Assembly (NCBI GenBank): GCA_015680685.1
Contig: MNCI01020673.1
Location: 61,783-125,782, forward strand
Direction of reading: 5' to 3'
DNA length: 64,000 nucleotides
DNA from: Gnetum montanum
Taxonomy: Eukaryota; Streptophyta; Gnetopsida; Gnetales; Gnetaceae
Part shown: positions 59,461-64,000 of the stretch, piece by piece
Position numbering within the stretch: the first letter of the stretch is position 1
Layout of the letters: each line of letters opens with the position of its first letter
The notes under the pieces: model-generated
The model's input: the letters and a program-made list of their open reading frames with translations, nothing else
Database searches by the model: none
What the model was told of the DNA's origin: nothing
Translations under genes and position numbers: made by a program

Positions 59461-60240
59461 GAAAGTAGTTGCATTGCTCAGCGGAAGGCAATACCAATAG
59501 AGTTTGACCTGCATTATGTCATGTAAGTCTTAATAAAAGGTCAAGCAATAGTTGCACAACTCATGGCCTCACCAATAGATGATCAAGCTATCATAGACCC
59601 TAAGTTCCTACACAAGCATGTTAGTAGTATTAACGAAGTGCTTGACAACTATGAGATACTCTTGCATTTTGATGGACCTTCAGCCTCTCAAGGGGATAGC
59701 GTTGCTACTATTATCATGTTTCCCTCTAAGGAGATCTGACCCTTTGCATATCGTTTCACATTTCCTTGCACCAACAACATGGTAGACTATGAAGGTCTCT
59801 TTTGAGGCATCCTTATAGCACATGACCTAGGAATCTAATACATCATGATCTAAGATGATTTACAATTAGTGGTCAATCAAGTAACAAAAGTCTATGCTTG
59901 TAAAGCACAACATTTATAGCCTTACTACGACATGGCAACACACTTGTTCCAACACTTTGCAATTGTTGATGTGCAACATGTTCCCTGAAGAGAAAATGTC
60001 ATTGCTAATGCACTTGCGATGTTATCCCTTAGCATAGTGCCTAACATGTTCAATGCATTTCCCACATCGGTGGTGGATTATACTACACCAATCATGGAAA
60101 CCATTGAAGATGAATCCATAGCCACAGTTAGCACCACCCATGCAAAAGAGTGGTATGATAATATCAAGGTGTACCTTCTATAAGGTGAGCCCCTACAACA
60201 CTTAACTGCTACTCAAAAGGATGAAATACGTAAATTTTTG
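59461..60240 (+). pseudogene. pol: Tat-4 archaeal-type RNase H, broken
   Basis: Recognisable by LLHFDGPSASQGDSVAT, TNNMVDYEGL and LQLVVNQVTKVYACKAQHL. The second acidic residue has become Asp (VDYEGL against AEYEGL) and the third has shifted to DDL. Six or more stops interrupt it. It lies between RNase H and integrase as in the other Tat copies. Confidence 0.82.
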
Positions 60241-61392
60241 TGGTAGTACATCATTGTAGGTAATAGCACGTTATTTCACAGATCCTATAATGACATACTA
60301 CTAGCTTGCATAAGCACAAACAAAGCAAAAATAATTGTTGAGCAAGTCCACGAAGGACTATGTGAAGGTCACATAGCACCTAGGGCAATGGTAGCAAAAA
60401 TTAGACAACTAGGCTACTATTGGCCTTACATGAATAGTAGTTGCATTTGGAAAGTCAAAATATGTGACACTTGTTAGTGGCATAGCAATTTAATGCATGT
60501 GCCACCAACTAAATTGCATACAACACAAATCACATGGTCGTTCCAACGTTTGATCCTGGACATCATCAAACCCATAATGCCTAAGTCCTTTGTAGGGCAT
60601 AGCTTCATAATAACTGCAACAAAATATTTCACCAAGTGAGTTGAAGCTATTTCCCTTAGGAAGATGACATCGCAGTAGGTTTGCAAGTTCATGTTGGACA
60701 ACATAGTAACCTATTTCGGCTTGCCCATGAGAATAGTGACAAACAATGAACCATAGTTTAGCAACATCAAAACCAAAGCCTTTTGTGAGCACTCCAACAT
60801 CAAGCACTTCTTTTCATTGCCATACTACCCTCAGGCAAATGGCCAAGCGGAGGTCACCAACAAGGTTATCATTAACCTCCTTAAGAAGATGCTAAGTAAC
60901 AACAAATGATGATGACATGAGCAACTAGTCCACACACTTTGGGCCGACCGCATGATGCATCGAACAACAATAGGTATGACACCTTATTACCTCATCTATG
61001 GATCTAAAGTAGTTTTTTCACTTGAATTACAAGTTCCATCACTCCAGGTAATTGTCTTAGACTTAAATGACAAAGGTTAGAACAATGGGTTGAGAACTAT
61101 AGACCTTGGCTCAATAGAGGAGGAGCACATGCGTATGCTTGATCACATTGAATGCTATCAAGAAAAACAACGACAAAAGCATCATCACAACCAACATTAG
61201 CACCCGATCAAGAAAGGTGACCTAGTCCTCAAGGCTACTTGTGAACATGTGGATAAATTCTCAGCCAACTAGGAAGGGCTTTTCCTGGTCACTAAGGCCT
61301 ATGACAATGGAGCATTCAAGCTTGTTAATCATGATGGAAATGAGCTTGCTAATCTAGTAAACCTTTCACACTTGAAGCTGTAATATATCTAG
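60241..61392 (+). pseudogene. pol: Tat-4 integrase, broken
   Basis: The zinc-binding part (VHEGLCEGHIAP) is followed by the core: FIITATKYFTK, GLPMRIVTNNEP, ANGQAEVTNKVIINLLKKML. The first two catalytic Asp positions are Lys and Asn. The C-terminal domain has YLIYGSKVVFSLELQVPSL and ends with the homologue of LYLKWYYV, closed by TAG at 61390-61392. Several stops, many of them TAG, break it. The order and the length match Tat-1 and Tat-2. Confidence 0.84.
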
Positions 61393-61429
61393 CATGTAAC
61401 ACTACACATCAATGAAGTAAGGTAAGCAT

Positions 61430-61705
61430 TTGTCTGCTACAATGTTAAACTGGCATAGCATTCGTCTGCTACGATGTTAAATTGGCACAACTCAACCACT
61501 AATACTACAAATTGGTAGTCCACCATGACTTTAAACTAGTAGTCTGCTATGACTCTAAAGTGGCATAGCACATCTACCAAGACATTAAACTAGCACAAAG
61601 CAGTCTACTTCTATAAGTAAAGCAGTTATGCTATGTTAAACTAGCATAACATAGCTTTTCAGGACCTTAAACTAGTAAAGCCAGGATCTACCAAGACTTT
61701 AACTT
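61430..61705 (+). repeat. Short tandem-repeat array after Tat-4 integrase
   Basis: Units of about 30 bases such as GTCTGCTACGATGTTAAACT and ACTTTAAACTAGTAGTCTGC repeat eight to nine times. Same family as 25319-25770. Confidence 0.82.
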
Positions 61706-62771
61706 GGGTTTGTAGTTAGTCATTAAAAAAATTTTCCATCCTTCTATAAGTAAGTAAGCGAGCATACTACAACTCTCCTTCTACACCAAGCAAGTAAGTA
61801 GACTACAGTTTTAGAATAAAGGACTTGCAATTTTTGCAACTTGTGTTGCTCATGTGGCTTTCTACATTCTATCATCTACAATCAATTTTCATTTATGTCT
61901 TATGTAGTTTTCTTATCTTTTTAAAGTTGTGTTTGCAAGATGAAGCCATAGGTGATCATGCAAAGGCGTATCTCATCATAATAACAAGTCACCACATTGC
62001 TTCAATGTGCATGATTGGACTAGTTAAAGCTCTTAATAGTGTATATCCCTATTATCTTGTTATAGCCTGCTCACATCTACTCCTATACCTCGATATGCTT
62101 TCATTTCCTGCATAGCAAAGATTACAAACCTTTTTGACACTCAAGTGCTATGACCACATGACACCCTCTTCAAAGCCCAAGGTGGATGTAACATGAATCA
62201 TCCTATGGGGAGCCTCTATCAACCATCCTAGGGAGGAAACACTTGTCTCATAGATGTGATGCAATTCTTCCAAGAACAAAGCAAAGCCCATTTAGTGACA
62301 CACAACTTGATGGGAATCACTTCATAGCAAGCATTTAGTAATGTGTAGAATCCAAAGAAGGTTCACCCCACCAAAAAAAGGGGTGGAAAGCACATTGTAT
62401 AGAAATCTAATAGCAAAGCAGTTTTGTAGCTAGACTAGCCTTGAATCTACACCTTGACTCTCTCACAAGCACACTGATGAAGATTAATGTTTTCAAGGGT
62501 AAGCCACTCTGGTGCCATGGTCATCATCAGCTATGATGTTCTCACATCATAACATCCTGCTTGCGCCTCATCTTTCCTTTTGTCCTAGAACATCACTTAT
62601 GCCTTTTACTCCTACTTCTTACCTACTATCTAGCATGCCATTATCCATAGCACTCTTGGGCACAGTGTAGCGACATCCAATCAGGTGCTGAAGAGCGATG
62701 TTGATGTCAAACTAACTATGGTGTTTTGTTGTTCTTTGTCAACATTTCTCGGGCCACTCCTCCAGACATCA
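61706..62771 (+). other. Tat-4 3' untranslated region, no gene
   Basis: A frame at 61825-62115 is hydrophobic, but it has no counterpart in Tat-1 or Tat-2 that I can see, so I do not call it a gene. The end (62690-62771) aligns with Tat-1 27000-27079, for example GAGCGATGTT and TTCTTTGTCAAC. Confidence 0.6.
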
Positions 62772-62786
62772 ACAAAGAGGAGTCAA
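62772..62786 (+). other. Polypurine tract of Tat-4
   Basis: ACAAAGAGGAGTCAA precedes the LTR; Tat-1 and Tat-2 have AAAGAGGGGCCAA. Two transitions separate them. Confidence 0.8.
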
Positions 62787-64000
62787 TCAAACACCTCTAA
62801 ATACAGACTATGGCATCCTGGCTGTAAATTTTGGCTAAGTGTTGAGACTATGCTCTCCCCCAGATGGGAGCGTAGTTAGCATTTCATAGAGAGTGTAGTC
62901 AGTAGGAAAGGCAATTTTGCACATTTTTTTCTATGTGTTGACACTATGCTCACCCCTATATAGGAGTGTAGTCAGCCTCTTGTAGAGAGCATACTCAGTA
63001 GGAAGGCCAATTTTGCAAATTTTTTCCAAGTGTTGACACTATACTCTCCCCTAGATGGGAGCATAGTTAGCCTCTCATAGAGAGTGTAGTTAGTAAGAAG
63101 GCCAATTTTAAAATTTTTTTCTAAGTGTTAACACTATGCTCTTCACCAGATGAGAGCGTAGTCAACCTCTCATAGAGAGCATAGTTAGTAGGAAGGCCAA
63201 TTTTGCAATTTTATTTCTAAGTGTTGACATTATGCTCTCCCCTAGATGGGAGCATAGATAGCCTCTCATAAAGAGTGTAGTCAATCAGAACAGTCTCTAG
63301 TAGCCTCCACAGCATAGTAACAACACTCAACTTAGCTCCAAAATGCAATCAACTTAACTCCAGCAAGCATAGTTAATAAGATACTTTTTTGTATCCATTT
63401 TTGCCCCAAAATTGTAACTACACTCGACCCCATGCAAGAGCATCAAGAGCATAGTCTTTGGCTTACATTTTTTAGGTACCTTATGGTCTTCTAAGTGCAC
63501 AAACATGCAATTGGTAGTGTAGTCACAATCTCACAGTCTTGCAGACTCTAGCAAAGCACAACACCACTAGCCTCATCAACACACCACATGAATAGTGACT
63601 ATGCTGAGCATAGTCCCAACCATCTCCTCTACCATGTGGCAGTCATTCTACATTTTCCACTAATCCTAAAACTATAAATACCAATGTCCTTAATGTTTTC
63701 AAGGTTGGAAAATCTAAGGAGTGCTTAGGAGAAAACCAAGAGCATATTGGCAAACCAAAAAAAGGGGTAAAGTTGAAGACCACCACAGACCCCCTTGCAG
63801 CCCAGCAAAACATCATGCCTAGTAGTACATTGTAGTAGCCAACCCAGTAGATGCAAACATCTCAGAAAAACACTAGTCTTTGTAGTGAGATAGCCTAAGG
63901 ACTATGACTATGTTGTCCACTTATGCCTACTATACATCGTGTACCTTCTAAATCCCCTTTTGGTGTTAACTATGCTCAACCCCATTTTAGGTGATATTCT
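62787..64000 (+). repeat. Tat-4 3' LTR, continues past the window
   Basis: It begins TCAAACACC (TG decayed to TC) and matches 41407-42285. About five repeat units of 95-97 bases with GAGAGCATAGTTAGTAGGAAGG lie at 62830-63290. The TATA word ACTATAAATACC is at 63671-63682, so transcription would start near 63710. Confidence 0.87.

Larger units (their letters stand above)
56021..64000 (+). mobile_element. Tat-4, right part: antisense-gene upstream region, pol and 3' LTR
   Basis: This continues the element interrupted at 45977. It holds the upstream region of the antisense gene, short repeats, reverse transcriptase, RNase H, archaeal RNase H, integrase, short repeats, 3' untranslated region, polypurine tract and 3' LTR. 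The LTR runs beyond the window; the rest of Ath-1 should follow it. Confidence 0.85.

Noticed and set aside
61825-62115. Hydrophobic frame in the Tat-4 3' untranslated region as a membrane protein gene
   Set aside because: Its equivalents in Tat-1 and Tat-2 are not open, so it is probably chance in T-rich DNA.

Overview
The window is nuclear DNA of a seed plant, most likely one with a large genome. It has no recognisable host gene, rRNA, tRNA, CRISPR array or bacterial feature. Positions 3041-64000 are made of nested, decayed Ty3/gypsy LTR retrotransposons of two lineages. Four copies are Tat/Ogre-like: they carry an extra archaeal-type RNase H after the normal RNase H. Two copies are Athila-like: they have a primer-binding site of the tRNA-Asp type used by Athila. 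The species cannot be told from the sequence.

Layout. 1-3040: AT-rich DNA with a possible minus-strand LTR fragment and nothing else recognisable. Tat-1 (+): 3041-6323 plus 25314-28644, with its 5' end missing. Tat-2 (-): 6324-25313, an element with both LTRs inserted into the 3' untranslated part of Tat-1. Tat-3 (-): 28645-33354, gag plus 5' LTR, interrupted by Tat-1. Ath-1 (-): 33355-41406, an old Athila copy with an unusual extra ORF. Tat-4 (+): 41407-45977 plus 56021-64000, continuing past the window. Ath-2 (-): 45978-56015, a complete Athila copy inside Tat-4 with a perfect 5-bp target duplication. The implied order is Ath-1 oldest, then Tat-3 and Tat-4, then Tat-1 inside Tat-3 and Ath-2 inside Tat-4, then Tat-2 inside Tat-1.

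How the genes relate. All gag and pol genes are pseudogenes with stops and frameshifts, but the domain order is readable: gag, protease, [antisense gene], reverse transcriptase, RNase H, archaeal RNase H, integrase in Tat; gag, protease, RT, RNase H, integrase in Athila. The most interesting content is a multi-exon gene of about 990 codons lying antisense between protease and reverse transcriptase of Tat-2. Its frame is kept across six GT-AG introns, and a homologous copy is in Tat-4.

A second pattern accompanies it. Arrays of a short motif with core YACGCT (reverse AGCGTR), often as inverted pairs, occur in the LTR U3, in the leader before gag and upstream of the antisense gene. The flanking bases of the motif differ between Tat subfamilies, but within a subfamily the same version is used at every site. 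Short AAACTRGCA-type tandem repeats also bracket the antisense gene and follow integrase in the Tat copies.
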